A stretch of 64,000 bases of DNA from Streptomyces sp. R41 (GCF_041053055.1 NZ_CP163443.1:10213001-10277000), one strand, 5' to 3'; positions 25,303 through 34,856 are shown, counted from the stretch's first letter. A program made the numbers and translations. Notes: generated by a model not told the origin, from the letters alone.

Positions 25303-26902
25303 ACTTCGAACTCGGCCGAAAGGACTGGAGGAAGACGTCCAGCGCCTTCCGGTTGGCGGAGGTGTTCCAGTCGTCCGCCGGGGTCGTCCAGCGCAGCGAG
25401 AAGCCCCGGTGGTCGCCGATGAGGAAACCCCGTCCGAACGTGTGCTCGCGGAGTCCGCCGTCGGTCACGGAGTACCACTCCATGTCGGCACCCTCGCGGC
25501 CGCGATAGTCCACGGCACGGATGTCGCCCACCCGCTCGTAGCCGGTGGAAGCGGCCCGCAGGGACGGCTCCAGCGCGCTCCAGACCGCGACGGGATCCGG
25601 GCCCAGCCGCGTGCTGTAGGTGACGGCCAGCGTGCGTGGGTCACCACTCGCGCCGAAGGTGACCCGGTAGGACAGGTCGGCGGAGCTTGTGGTCCGCAGG
25701 CGTTCCCAGCCCTTGGGGAGGTCGATGGAGAAGCCCTCGGGTGCCTGATAGCGGGAGAAGCCGGACGGCACCTTCTCTCCGACGGTGAAGGAGGGGGAAG
25801 GCGTGGGGGACGCCGACGGTGTCCGCTCGGGGAGCGTGGCGGGATCGGTGGGGTCGGCGGAGGGGACCGAGGACGTCCGTGAGGGAGCCGCGCCGGATGC
25901 GGACGTGTCCCCGTCGGGCAGGCCGCCCGCCGCGGTGAGCACGGCGAAGCAGACGACGGTGACGGCCAGCGCTCCGCCCAGCAGGACCGGCCGGCTGACC
26001 GGCAGTCCGCCCCGGGTGCGTCCCGTGCGCCGGGCGACGGTGCCCGGATCCCGGTAGAGCGGCAGGGGCGCCGCGGCCGTCGCATCGTCGAGGTCCTCCT
26101 TGAGGATGCGCGCCAGGGCCTCGCGTACGACCGGCTCGGGCACCCGCTCCAAGTGATCCCTGCGCAGGAGACCCTGAATCGCCGGTGCGAGCGGTCCTGC
26201 GCTCAGCGGCGCCCGGATGGGCAGCCGTTCCACGGCACGCAGCGTGGCGTCGAGCCGTCCGCGGTCGCGGATGGGCGGCCAGCCCTCCACCATCGCGTAC
26301 ATCATCGCGCCCAGCGCCCACAGGTCCGCCGCCGGTCCGGTGCCTTCGCCCCGGGCCTGCTCCGGGGAGGCGTACGACGGTGCGGTGACGCGTGGCGAGA
26401 CGGTGGCCCCCATGAGGCCGAAACCGTTCACCGTGACCGCGTCCCGCTCGTGCACGCGCACCTGACCGGGGCTGAGATCGCCGTGCGTCACCCCCGCGTT
26501 GTGGGCGGCGGCGAGGACGTCGAGGAGGCCGAGCCCGATGCGGGCCGCGCGGATGTAGTTCATCGGGCCGCGCCCGAGGAGTTCGGTCAGCGGGATGCCC
26601 GGGGACCGCTCCGTGACCGTCCACACGAAGTCGTGCTCCTCGATCACGTCGACGACCGCGGCCACCCGGCCGGGACAGACGAGCCCCAGGCGCTCGGACT
26701 CGCGCAGGATCCGCGCCGCGGTACGGTGCTCCGTCTCCTCGTGCCGATGTTCCGGGAGCCGCGACCGGGTCAGGGTGACGGGCCGCTCGAAGTCGACGTC
26801 CTGTCCGTGCCAGCCGACGCGGCCCTCTTCCCGGTGGGCGACCTCGAGCAGTCGGTATCTACCGGCGACCAACTCGCCCGTGGAGTCTTGCACCTTGACC
26901 AT
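25301..26902 (-). CDS. Membrane-anchored serine/threonine pseudokinase
   Basis: The 533-aa product has a Hanks-type kinase fold (about 15-270), one membrane helix (about 307-330, LLGGALAVTVVCFAVLTAA) and an extracellular part after a Ser/Thr/Pro linker. Key catalytic positions are changed: there is no Gly-rich loop, the VAIK lysine is replaced (VTLTR, 42-46), HRDLKPxN reads HGDLSPGQ (140-147), and DFG reads GFG (160-162). Only Asp142 of the catalytic core remains. APSYASPEQARG and DLWALGAMMYAM, from the C-lobe, are intact. A scaffold or allosteric role is more likely than phosphotransfer. The ATG at 26902 is preferred over 26908, because GAGGG is 6 bases upstream of it. Confidence 0.85.
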   Translation of the reverse strand: MVKVQDSTGELVAGRYRLLEVAHREEGRVGWHGQDVDFERPVTLTRSRLPEHRHEETEHRTAARILRESERLGLVCPGRVAAVVDVIEEHDFVWTVTERSPGIPLTELLGRGPMNYIRAARIGLGLLDVLAAAHNAGVTHGDLSPGQVRVHERDAVTVNGFGLMGATVSPRVTAPSYASPEQARGEGTGPAADLWALGAMMYAMVEGWPPIRDRGRLDATLRAVERLPIRAPLSAGPLAPAIQGLLRRDHLERVPEPVVREALARILKEDLDDATAAAPLPLYRDPGTVARRTGRTRGGLPVSRPVLLGGALAVTVVCFAVLTAAGGLPDGDTSASGAAPSRTSSVPSADPTDPATLPERTPSASPTPSPSFTVGEKVPSGFSRYQAPEGFSIDLPKGWERLRTTSSADLSYRVTFGASGDPRTLAVTYSTRLGPDPVAVWSALEPSLRAASTGYERVGDIRAVDYRGREGADMEWYSVTDGGLREHTFGRGFLIGDHRGFSLRWTTPADDWNTSANRKALDVFLQSFRPSSK

Positions 26903-27062
26903 GGTCATCCCTCGCTGTGCACCGGGCTCTCACCTTTCCCGGAAGTACGGAGGGTGTGACGTTGAGTGTTCAACGGGGAGCGGTTCTCGAGGCCTGTTTT
27001 TTCTCAACTCTCCGACGGTCGCCCACTCGTGCGAAAGGTTCAGGCCGGCGGCGCGTGACGGT

Positions 27063-28274
27063 TCAGCGCACGGGCACCTTGCCGATGTAGGAGTCCGCGA
27101 ACGTGGCCGCCGCGGCGGGCGAGCCCAGCAGTCGCCGCAGCCGCGCACCCGCGGACCCCGCCCGGAAGGGATCGCCCGACGACGGCCCGTGCAGCAACTC
27201 CGCGAACCACTGAGAGAATTCCTGGTACTCCCAGACGCGCCGCAGACAGGCCGCCGAGTAGTCGCGCAGCCCGCTGCCGTCGCCCGTCCCGAAGTAGGAG
27301 ACGAGCGCGTCCGCCAGGAGCAGCGCGTCGTACAGCGCCAGGTTCATGCCCTTCGCCGCGATCGGCGCCACGAGATGGGCGGAGTCACCGGCCAGGAACA
27401 GCCGTCCGTACGTCATCGGCTCCACGACATAGCTGTGCATGTCGAGCACCCGCTTCTCGATCAGCCGTCCCTCGGTGAGCGGTGGGGAACCCGTCACCGA
27501 CAGCCGGGCGCGGAGTTCGGACCACACCCTGTCGTGCGGCCAGTTCTCCGGGTCGTCGCCGGGCGTCACCTCCAGGTAGTAGCGGGTGACCTGGGGGCTG
27601 CGGGCCATGTGGGCGGCGAATCCACGTGAGTTGACGCCGAAGACGACACAGTCGGACGACGGGGGTGCCTCGGCGAGCAGCGCCAGCCAGCCCACTCCGT
27701 AGTCGTAGCGGGCCAGGGAACCGCGCTCCGGCGGCACGTGGGTGCGGGTCACTCCGCGCGCGCCGTCGCAGCCCGCGATGATCTCGCACTCGATGCGCCG
27801 GCGCTCGCCCGTGGCCGGGTCCGTGTACAGCACCGAGGGCCGGTCGCCGTCGATGGCGTGCAGAGCGACATCCTGTACGCCGAACCGGATGTCGCCGCCG
27901 CGCACATCGGCGTACTCGCGCACCAGGTCGGTCACCAACAGCGGCTGCGGATAGACGAAATGGCGGTCCCCGGTCAGCTCGGCGTACCGGAACCGGTGAC
28001 GTTCGCCGTCGATCCGGAACTCGCACTCGCTGTGCGGCTGGGCCCGCTCCACGAGCCGGTCGGCCAGCCCCCGTTGCCGCAGGGCGCGTACCGCCCATTC
28101 CTCGATGAAGCCCGCCCGGGGCCGCTGTTCGATGAACTCCCGACTCTCGTTCTCCAGGACCACGCAGTCGACGGACGCGGCGCGCAGGATGTTGCCGAGG
28201 GTGAGACCGGCCGGTCCCGCGCCGACGATGACGACGGGGACGCGCTGTACGGATGTGGGGGAGGGGGAAATCAC
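27063..28274 (-). CDS. pobA: 4-hydroxybenzoate 3-monooxygenase-like flavoprotein
   Basis: The 403-aa product matches PobA in length (394 aa) and motifs: VVIVGAGPAGLTLGNIL near the start, EQRPRAGFIEEW where PobA has its RAG(L/F) segment, a DGxRGVTR-type loop (CDGARGVTR), and YGRLFLAGDSAHLVAPIAAK followed by GMNLALYDA. PobA converts 4-hydroxybenzoate to protocatechuate using FAD, NAD(P)H and O2. The GTG at 28274 is the likely start; no good ribosome site is visible. No pca genes are adjacent, so the protocatechuate route must be elsewhere. Confidence 0.85.
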   Translation of the reverse strand: MISPSPTSVQRVPVVIVGAGPAGLTLGNILRAASVDCVVLENESREFIEQRPRAGFIEEWAVRALRQRGLADRLVERAQPHSECEFRIDGERHRFRYAELTGDRHFVYPQPLLVTDLVREYADVRGGDIRFGVQDVALHAIDGDRPSVLYTDPATGERRRIECEIIAGCDGARGVTRTHVPPERGSLARYDYGVGWLALLAEAPPSSDCVVFGVNSRGFAAHMARSPQVTRYYLEVTPGDDPENWPHDRVWSELRARLSVTGSPPLTEGRLIEKRVLDMHSYVVEPMTYGRLFLAGDSAHLVAPIAAKGMNLALYDALLLADALVSYFGTGDGSGLRDYSAACLRRVWEYQEFSQWFAELLHGPSSGDPFRAGSAGARLRRLLGSPAAAATFADSYIGKVPVR

Positions 28275-28367
28275 TCGATCATTATGACGGTGACCCTTCA
28301 ACGCCGGATATCCGCTCGTGTGTTGATGCCGCAACGGGATCCGAGGCCCGCCCGGGCGGCCTGCGCC

Positions 28368-29339
28368 TCACGCGAAGGCAGCCCGCAGCTCGGGCAGCAG
28401 CGTCTTCGCCGACCAGTCCAGGAAGTCGGCCTGGGCGTCGCCGCCGATCTGCACGAGCGCGATCTCGGTGAAGCCCGCCTCCGCGAAGGGCCGTACGGCC
28501 TCGACGAAGGTGTCCGGATCGTCGCCGCACGGAATCGACCCGGCGACGTCGTCCGGCGTGACGAACTGTGTGGCACCGGCGAAGGAGTCGGGGTGCGGCA
28601 GCTCCGCGTTGACCTTCCAGCCCCCGCCGAACCAGCGGAACTGCTCGTGCGCCCGGTGCACGGCGGTGTCCCGGTCGGGGTCATAGCTGACCGGCAGCTG
28701 CCCCACCCGGGGCTTGCCCTGTCCGCCGTGCCGGTCGAAGGAGGCGAGCAGTTCCGGATCGGGTTCCGTGGCGATGACGAGGTCGGCGAGGTGACCCGCC
28801 AGCGCGCAGGACTGTTCGCCGGAGACGGCGACGCCGATCGGCGGCGGCTGGTCCGGCAGATCCCACAGCTTGGCCGACTCCACGTCGAAGTGGGTCCCAC
28901 GATGGTTGACGTGGCCCCCGTCGAACAGTGCGCGGATGATGCCGATCGCCTCTTCGAGCATCTCGTGCCGCACATCGACCGAGGGCCAACCGCCGCCCAC
29001 CACATGCTCGTTGAGGTTCTCTCCCGAGCCGAGCCCGAGCCGGAACCTGCCCTGAGACAGCAATTGCAGGGTTGCCGCCTTCTGGGCCACCACCGCGGGG
29101 TGATAGCGGAAGGTCGGGCACGTCACGTACGTCATCAGGGGAATGCGCGAGGTGGCCTGGGCGGCCGCGCCGAGCACACTCCACGCGTACGGGGAGTGCC
29201 CCTGTGCGCGCAGCCACGGAAAGTAGTGGTCCGACGTCACCGAGAAATCGAAGCCGACCTCCTCGGCCCGCACGACATCGTCGACGAGGTCACGCGGGCC
29301 GGTCTGTTCCGTCATCATCGTGTATCCGATTTGCACCAT
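28368..29339 (-). CDS. LLM-class F420-dependent oxidoreductase, G6PDH-like subfamily
   Basis: The 323-aa product is a luciferase-like TIM-barrel enzyme. It begins IGYTMMTEQ, has DFSVTSDHYFPW, then CPTFRYHPAVVAQKAATLQL and GRFRLGLGSGENLNEHVVG, all typical of the F420-dependent glucose-6-phosphate dehydrogenase-related subfamily. A later GHLADLVIATEPDPELL segment also fits. Hydride transfer with F420 is expected, but the substrate is unknown. It lies 93 bp upstream of the hydroxylase in the same direction, perhaps co-transcribed. The ATG lacks a Shine-Dalgarno sequence. Confidence 0.88.
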   Translation of the reverse strand: MVQIGYTMMTEQTGPRDLVDDVVRAEEVGFDFSVTSDHYFPWLRAQGHSPYAWSVLGAAAQATSRIPLMTYVTCPTFRYHPAVVAQKAATLQLLSQGRFRLGLGSGENLNEHVVGGGWPSVDVRHEMLEEAIGIIRALFDGGHVNHRGTHFDVESAKLWDLPDQPPPIGVAVSGEQSCALAGHLADLVIATEPDPELLASFDRHGGQGKPRVGQLPVSYDPDRDTAVHRAHEQFRWFGGGWKVNAELPHPDSFAGATQFVTPDDVAGSIPCGDDPDTFVEAVRPFAEAGFTEIALVQIGGDAQADFLDWSAKTLLPELRAAFA

Positions 29340-29502
29340 AAAGTGCGAGTAACCCGCTCGCGTGCCACGTACACCACCACTCCAAGCCCGACATCACTCA
29401 TGGACACGCGGGCGCCCGCACGGGAAAGATGGCGTACGCATGTACACGGTGTCCGTCTGCCGCGCCACAGCCACTGTCCCGAGCCGTCCGGAGGTCACTC
29501 GT

Positions 29503-30942
29503 ATGAGTGCTCGTCCCCTGCCTGTCAGCACGCCCGGCGAGCAGGGTGTCGACGCGTCGGGCATTCACGCGTTCCTCGATGCCGTCGAGGTCGCCCCGGA
29601 CATCGAACCGCACAGCCTGATGATCCTGCGCCACGGTCACGTCGTCGCCTCCGGCTGGTGGGCGCCGTACACACCCGAGCGGCGTCAACTGCTCTACTCG
29701 CTGAGCAAGAGCTTCACGTCCACGGCCGCGGGATTCGCCGGCGCAGAAGGGCTGTTGCGCCTCGACGACCCCGTGATCTCGTACTTCCCCGAATTCGATG
29801 CCGACATCACCGACCCACGCAGCCGCGCCATGCTCGTACGGCATGTGGCGTCGATGGCGAGCGGTCACCTCGCCGAGACCTACGCCGAGGCGTTCCGGCT
29901 CGACCGCAAGGAGACCGTACGCGGCTTCCTGCTGATACCGCCTGAGCGAGACCCCGGCACCGTGTTCGCGTACAACCAGTCCGCCACCTACACGCTCGCC
30001 GCGATCGTCCAGCGCGTGACCGGCCAGTCGCTGACGGCGTATCTGCGGCCCCGGCTGTTCGACCCCCTGGGCATCGGCGAAGCCGCCTGGCGGCAGGGCC
30101 CGGCCGGCCGCGACCTCGGCTTCAGCGGCCTGCACGCCACGACCGACGCGATCGCGCGGCTCGGCCAGCTGTACCTGCAGGACGGCGTCTGGGAGAGGCG
30201 GCGGCTCCTGCCGTCCTCGTGGATCGCGGAGGCCACCCGTGCGCACATCTCCACCGCGGACGGTACGGCCGAGGGGGCGCTGTCGGACTGGCAGCAGGGG
30301 TACGGATTCCAGTTCTGGAGGTCGCGGCACGGGTACCGCGGCGATGGGGCGTACGGGCAGTTCTGCCTCGTGCTGCCCGAGTACGACGCGGTGATCGCGA
30401 CGACCGCGGCGACCGAGCAGATGCAGGACCTGCTGAATCTGGTGTGGCGCCACCTGCTGCCCGCCTTCGGCACCGCTCCGCTCCCGGGCGAGGGGGACGA
30501 CACACTGCGGAGCCGTCTCGCGCGGCTCGCCCTGCCGCCGGTCGAGGCGCATCTCGAGCCTCCCGCCCGGGGCGAAGCCTGGGCGGGCGCCGAGTTCCTT
30601 CCGAAGGGCGGTGCCTGCGCGGAGCAGCGGACTCTGGCGGGAGTCGCGGTAGCGGCGGGGGACAAGGGCTGGCGCCTGTCGCTGGACGAGGGCGACCGGC
30701 GAATCGACCTGATGCTGGGTATCTCCGACTGGACCGTCGACCCGGGCACCATCCCCACGGCCGTGACCGGCGGATGGACCGACCCGGAGACCCTGCGCGT
30801 CGACGTGCTGTTCCTGGAGACCCCGCACCGTTTGACGGTGACCTGCTCGCTCCCTGAGCACACGTTCACGGCACGGTGGCACACGGTCCCGCTGCACGGC
30901 GGCCCACTGCACAAACTCCACGCACCGTCGCACCTGCCGTAA
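29503..30942 (+). CDS. Beta-lactamase-fold serine hydrolase
   Basis: The 479-aa product belongs to the class C beta-lactamase/esterase superfamily. The nucleophile motif SxxK is SLSK in LLYSLSKSFTSTA, and the second motif is around FAYNQSATYTLA. VQRVTGQSLTAYLRPRLFDPLGI is the usual helix region, and a GYGFQFWRS and RGDGAYGQ pair completes the site. A C-terminal beta-rich domain follows (about 350-479). No signal peptide is evident, so a cytoplasmic esterase or amidase is likely rather than a true beta-lactamase. CGGAGG precedes the ATG at 29503. Confidence 0.87.
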   Translation: MSARPLPVSTPGEQGVDASGIHAFLDAVEVAPDIEPHSLMILRHGHVVASGWWAPYTPERRQLLYSLSKSFTSTAAGFAGAEGLLRLDDPVISYFPEFDADITDPRSRAMLVRHVASMASGHLAETYAEAFRLDRKETVRGFLLIPPERDPGTVFAYNQSATYTLAAIVQRVTGQSLTAYLRPRLFDPLGIGEAAWRQGPAGRDLGFSGLHATTDAIARLGQLYLQDGVWERRRLLPSSWIAEATRAHISTADGTAEGALSDWQQGYGFQFWRSRHGYRGDGAYGQFCLVLPEYDAVIATTAATEQMQDLLNLVWRHLLPAFGTAPLPGEGDDTLRSRLARLALPPVEAHLEPPARGEAWAGAEFLPKGGACAEQRTLAGVAVAAGDKGWRLSLDEGDRRIDLMLGISDWTVDPGTIPTAVTGGWTDPETLRVDVLFLETPHRLTVTCSLPEHTFTARWHTVPLHGGPLHKLHAPSHLP

Positions 30943-31099
30943 CCGGCCGACGGAAACGCCACACCGCGCCACCCCTTCCGCCACGTAGAAATATCTACCA
31001 ACATGCATATGCCTAGGGGCTGATGGGCAGTCGCAGGCCCCGCTGGCTGCGTCTTTCTCCGCGCGTGCCGAGCGGAGCGGAATATCCCCGGAGTGGGCC

Positions 31100-31567
31100 A
31101 TGACGAACGCGATGTGGATGCAAAGTGTGGAGTGGCTCGCCGCGGCAGCCACCGACCCCCGGGCGTGCAAACGGGAGTGGGATCAGGGCAGCGGCGGCGT
31201 GCTCCTGGAAGCCGGGCGCTTCTGGGACGTGCTGAGCGTTCCCGAACAACTGGGGCTGCTCGCCCTGGACATACTGTGGTCCGACCCGCTTCAGGTGCCG
31301 GGTCCCACGCTGGTGGACGCCGCGGCCCACCGCGTCGGCTTCTTCCTGCCGCCCGATCCCGCCAGCCGCTGGGTGGGGTCGGGGCTCCGCCACCTCGGCA
31401 AGGGCTCCTGGGTCGCCGTACCGCCGCCGTACCGGTCCGCGGGATTCCTGGAGTGGATCATCCCTCCGGACGGGACCGGAGCCCTGCATCCGGCCCTCCC
31501 CCTGGAGCTGGCGCTGCGTCAGGCCAACGGAACGCTCGCCGTTCTGGCGCCCCTCAGCGAGGACTGA
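31100..31567 (+). CDS. Conserved hypothetical protein
   Basis: The 155-aa soluble product starts MTNAMWMQSVEWLAAAATDP and contains VLLEAGRFWDVLSVPEQLG, RVGFFLPPDPASRW and RSAGFLEWIIPPDGTG. Trp, Pro and the order of elements resemble the N-terminal region of bifunctional primase/polymerase-like proteins of actinobacteria, but no catalytic triad is visible, so function is unknown. GGAGTGG precedes the ATG. Its 3' end overlaps the convergent next gene by 14 bp. Confidence 0.7.
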   Translation: MTNAMWMQSVEWLAAAATDPRACKREWDQGSGGVLLEAGRFWDVLSVPEQLGLLALDILWSDPLQVPGPTLVDAAAHRVGFFLPPDPASRWVGSGLRHLGKGSWVAVPPPYRSAGFLEWIIPPDGTGALHPALPLELALRQANGTLAVLAPLSED

Positions 31568-31838
31568 CCCTCACCCAGCCGGGGAGCCCGCGGGGCACGG
31601 GAACCGCGGGCACGGTTTCGGCTTCGTCCGCCTCCGGAGCCGGTGCGGCGAAGGACGCCCACAGCACTTCGCGCACATCGCGACGCTCCGGAACCACGCG
31701 GCCCTTGGCCCGCCACTCCGAGACGAGCTGAGCGTAGATCGGCGGATTGCTCCGGTAGTCGTTGGTCAGTTCGGCATACGGGCCGCCAACGCGCGCGCGG
31801 GTCGGAACGCGGCGCAGTGCTGTCTGAGTGCTGTCCAT
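31554..31838 (-). CDS. Small conserved hypothetical protein
   Basis: The 94-aa product reads MDSTQTALRRVPTRARVGGP, then YAELTNDYRSNPPIYAQLVS and WRAKGRVVPERRD, with an acidic/Pro tail ending GWVRVSPR. It is the only frame here with codon usage like its neighbours. No domain is recognised; the charged N-terminus and tyrosine-rich middle suggest a small soluble partner protein. The ATG at 31838 has only a weak ribosome site. Confidence 0.55.
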   Translation of the reverse strand: MDSTQTALRRVPTRARVGGPYAELTNDYRSNPPIYAQLVSEWRAKGRVVPERRDVREVLWASFAAPAPEADEAETVPAVPVPRGLPGWVRVSPR

Positions 31839-32035
31839 GTCGGAGCAACGTCTTCGTGCACGCCGGTGGTACGCGCCCCGGCCGCCGCCCACCGGGTTGG
31901 GTGAGCGCGCCCCCCGTTCGGAGCAACGGGGGGACCGAACCGTCGTCGCATGGCACCACCCTGAGCGGAGGCACGGTTTGCCGCCACCGGGCTCAACGGC
32001 AACCGCAGCCCGGTGTTCGGGGCGTCGTCCGCCTA

Positions 32036-32251
32036 CTATGCGGCCCCGTAGAAGTGCGCCTGGCCTCCACGCCACTTCACCCACGCGGGATCGTCCAGGA
32101 GGTCTTCCGCGTCGGGCAGACCCGCTCGGCCGAGGAATTCGATCAGGTCCTCGTCGGAGAACGCCACGCCGAGGTTCTCGCCCCGCGCGGTCACCTGGCG
32201 ACCGCCGGTGCCCAAAGTGGGATGCACGACCAATGGAGCCCGTCCGGACAT
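32036..32251 (-). CDS. Small conserved hypothetical protein
   Basis: The 71-aa product contains PLVVHPTLGTGGRQVTARG, DLIEFLGRAGLPDAEDLLDD and a WVKWRGGQAHFYGAA ending. This looks like a compact alpha/beta protein seen widely in streptomycetes, with no known function. The frame is open further upstream, but that part is Arg-rich repeat sequence, so the ATG at 32251 is preferred. Confidence 0.55.
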   Translation of the reverse strand: MSGRAPLVVHPTLGTGGRQVTARGENLGVAFSDEDLIEFLGRAGLPDAEDLLDDPAWVKWRGGQAHFYGAA

Positions 32252-32274
32252 GTATCCAGGATCGTCCTGAGCGC

Positions 32275-32311
32275 CGCAACCCGCATCCGGACGGACGCAA
32301 CCCGCATCCGG
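32275..32311. repeat. 16-bp direct repeat
   Basis: CGCAACCCGCATCCGG occurs at 32275-32290 and again at 32296-32311, followed by further imperfect GGCGACGAG repeats to about 32355. It lies in the 234-bp gap before the DUF308 pseudogene. Confidence 0.8.
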
Positions 32312-32485
32312 GCGAGACCGGCGACGAGCTCGCGTGCGGACCCGGCGACGAGGCCACGTGCCGGCGGTGTCCTCACCTCTCGTCGCGGGCATGGGCGGGC
32401 GCCACGTTGGGCTGCGGCAGGACGGCCCACCCCCCCTTCACCGGATCAGTGCACGCGGCGTGTTCCCTCGGGGAGGCGGAAGCCC

Positions 32486-33138
32486 ATGGGTTCCTCCCAC
32501 GCACCGCATCCGCCTTCGTATCCGCATCCGCGTCCCGTACCGGCGGGTGCGCAGGACCTCGATCAAGATGTGTATCCCGGAGTGCTGGGTCTCCTGGCCC
32601 GTTTCGCCTGGCAGCGGCAGGTGGCCATGGGGGTGGTCACGCTCGTCCTGGGTGTACTCGCCCTGGCCTGGCCCGGTGCCACTGTGCTGGTGGTCGGCGT
32701 CCTGTTCGGGATCTATCTGCCGGCGTACGGCGTCGTCCAGCTGACGGTGGCCCTCCAGCCGGCGAGCGTACGCGGCCGGCATACCCGGGCACCTACGTGC
32801 GGTGAGCTTCTTCAGCGGTGCGCTCAGCGTGCTGCCTCGGCCTGATCTGCTTCCGCGGCGCGGCCCAGTCGATCCTGCTGCCGCAATTGTGGATCGGCTT
32901 CGGCCGGCTGACCCACGGATTCATGATCTCTGCGGCGGCGATCTCCGCGGAGGACCTGCCGACCCGCGGCCGGCAGGCCGTGCTCGGCATCCTCACCTCC
33001 CTCGGCGGCATCGTGCTGATCGTGTCGCCCTTCCGCTCCGTCGCCGCGCTGACGCTGGTCGCCGGACTCTGGCTCACCGCGCTCGGCGTCATCGAGATCG
33101 CGGACGGCATCCGAGTACGGGCGCTCCTCGGCAACTGA
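32486..33138 (+). pseudogene. DUF308 (HdeD-like) membrane protein with two frameshifts
   Basis: A good GGGAGG site and ATG (32486) open a frame encoding a Tyr/Pro-rich N-terminus and the first helices (AMGVVTLVLGVLALAWPGAT, VLVVGVLFGIYLPAYGVVQL). Near 32790 the homologous sequence moves to a second frame (VSFFSGALSVL), and near 32835 to a third (LGLICFRGAAQSI through GIVLIVSPFRSVAALTL), ending at 33138. Both shifts are in the same sense, one extra base each. The three pieces together make a normal five- to six-helix DUF308 protein. It is either a recent pseudogene or affected by sequencing errors. Confidence 0.75.
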
Positions 33139-33166
33139 CCTGGACTGGGATCGGGGGAGGTCTAGA

Positions 33167-33721
33167 GTGGCTGCAAAGTGGTTGAATTCAGCACCAAGAG
33201 CGGCTACTTCCCTACCTGACGAGCTCTCGATGGATGCGGTGGACCTGGCAGCGATCGAGGCGGAGCGTCAGCGGATCCGGGACGCGTATCTGACCGAGGA
33301 GAGGCCGGCGAGCTCGGCCCGCGGAGTGCACCATGTCGCGCTGCTCTCCTCGGACGTGGAGCGGACCGTGCGGTTCTACCAGGACGTCCTGGGTTTCCCC
33401 CTCACGGAGATGATCGAGAACCGCGACTACAAGGGCTCGACCCACTTCTTCTTCGACCTCGGCAACGGCAACCTCCTGGCCTTCTTCGACTTCCCCGGCC
33501 TCGACCTCGGCCCGTACGCGGAGGTGCTCGGCGGACTGCACCACCTGGCCATCTCGGTCGACCCCACCACCTGGCAGCGGCTGCGCGAGCGGCTCGACGC
33601 CGCCGGAGTCGAGTACGTGCAGGAGGGCGGCTCGTCGATGTACTTCCGCGATCCCGACGGCGCCCGCGTCGAACTGCTCGCCGAGCCGCTCGGCGAGATG
33701 TATGGCAGGTCGGTGCGCTGA
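33167..33721 (+). CDS. VOC-family (glyoxalase/dioxygenase-like) protein
   Basis: The 184-aa product has one vicinal-oxygen-chelate domain. GVHHVALLSSDVERTVRFYQ supplies the first metal His, GGLHHLAISV the second, and SSMYFRDPDGARVELLAEP the Glu ligand. Such proteins act as dioxygenases, lyases or resistance proteins. The GTG at 33167 is used because GGGGGAGG lies 6 bases upstream, although an ATG at 33230 would also give an intact domain. Confidence 0.85.
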   Translation: MAAKWLNSAPRAATSLPDELSMDAVDLAAIEAERQRIRDAYLTEERPASSARGVHHVALLSSDVERTVRFYQDVLGFPLTEMIENRDYKGSTHFFFDLGNGNLLAFFDFPGLDLGPYAEVLGGLHHLAISVDPTTWQRLRERLDAAGVEYVQEGGSSMYFRDPDGARVELLAEPLGEMYGRSVR

Positions 33722-33821
33722 GAGCCCACCTCATGGTCCGCACTGGCTGAAACCCAGAGCACGCGTCGGAACGCACAGAGCAGACCGAAAATCTCAGCGC
33801 AGATCGAGCAGATCGAAACGT

Positions 33822-34790
33822 TCAGCGCAGATCGAAACGCTCCGCCCAGGACATGACGTCCCCGGTGGTCGCGTTGCCCCCGCACAGCACCAGCCCCAGC
33901 CGGGCCTCGTCCCCGACGCGCTCCAGCACCCGCCGGGCCGCGGGCAGCAGACAGCCCGCGGCCGGCTCGGCCCACACCTTGGCGTGGTCGGCGAGATCGA
34001 GGGTGCCCCGTACCGCCTCCCGGTCCGGGACCACGAGCACCTCGTCGACCAGGGCGGACACATGGTCGTACGTCAGTTGCGAGACGGCCGGCGCGCTGAG
34101 CGTGGTCACGATCGAGGACAGCGGCACCGGCACCGGGCCGCCCGTGGCCAGCGCCTCGGACATGGCCTGCGCGCCTTCCGTCTCCACACCCCAGATCCGC
34201 ACCCCCGGCCGCAGCGCCCGCAGTGCCGCGGCGACACCGGAGATCAGCCCGCCGCCGCCGATACTGACGAGCACATCGGTCAGTTCTCCGGCGTCCTCGG
34301 CGAACTCCAGGCCGACGGTGCCCTGCCCGGCGATCACGAGCGGATCGTCGAACGGGTGGACAAGCGTCAGTCCCTCGGCCCGCAGCCGCGTCATGAGCGC
34401 GAACGCACCGGCCATGTCATCGGTCAGCCGCAGTGAGGCGCCGGACGATTCCACGATCTCGGCTGCACGCGTCGACGCCGACCGTGGCATCACCACGGTC
34501 GCCTTCACATCGAGCGCGGCGGCCATCACCGCGAGCGCGATCCCGTGGTTGCCGCCGCTCACCGCCACCACACCCGCCGCGCGCTCGGCCTCGCTCAGCG
34601 CGAGCAGCCGGGCCGTCGCCCCACGCGCCTTGAACGACCCGGTGCGCTGCAGCAGTTCCAGCTTCACCGTGACCGGCGCATTCAGCAGCGACGACAGTCC
34701 CGGGCTCGGCACCGTGGGCGTCCGCACGACATGTCGGGCAATCCGTTCGGCCACGGCACGGATCTCCCGGACACCGATCAAGACAGCCAA
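33822..34790 (-). CDS. Threonine/serine dehydratase-like PLP enzyme
   Basis: The 322-aa product is a fold-type II PLP enzyme resembling catabolic threonine dehydratase or serine racemase. KLELLQRTGSFKARGA contains the PLP Lys54, SGGNHG is the substrate loop and SIGGGGLISGVA binds the PLP phosphate. It lacks the C-terminal ACT regulatory domain of IlvA. The likely start is TTG at 34790 just after a GGGGGGAAGG run; TTG at 34781 is the alternative with better spacing. It is transcribed convergently with the VOC gene. Confidence 0.87.
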   Translation of the reverse strand: MAVLIGVREIRAVAERIARHVVRTPTVPSPGLSSLLNAPVTVKLELLQRTGSFKARGATARLLALSEAERAAGVVAVSGGNHGIALAVMAAALDVKATVVMPRSASTRAAEIVESSGASLRLTDDMAGAFALMTRLRAEGLTLVHPFDDPLVIAGQGTVGLEFAEDAGELTDVLVSIGGGGLISGVAAALRALRPGVRIWGVETEGAQAMSEALATGGPVPVPLSSIVTTLSAPAVSQLTYDHVSALVDEVLVVPDREAVRGTLDLADHAKVWAEPAAGCLLPAARRVLERVGDEARLGLVLCGGNATTGDVMSWAERFDLR

Positions 34791-34856
34791 CCTTCCCCCC
34801 TCGGACGCGGCTCAGTAAGGCGCTGTCCCCGGCACCGCTCGGACGCGTTGTTCCCG

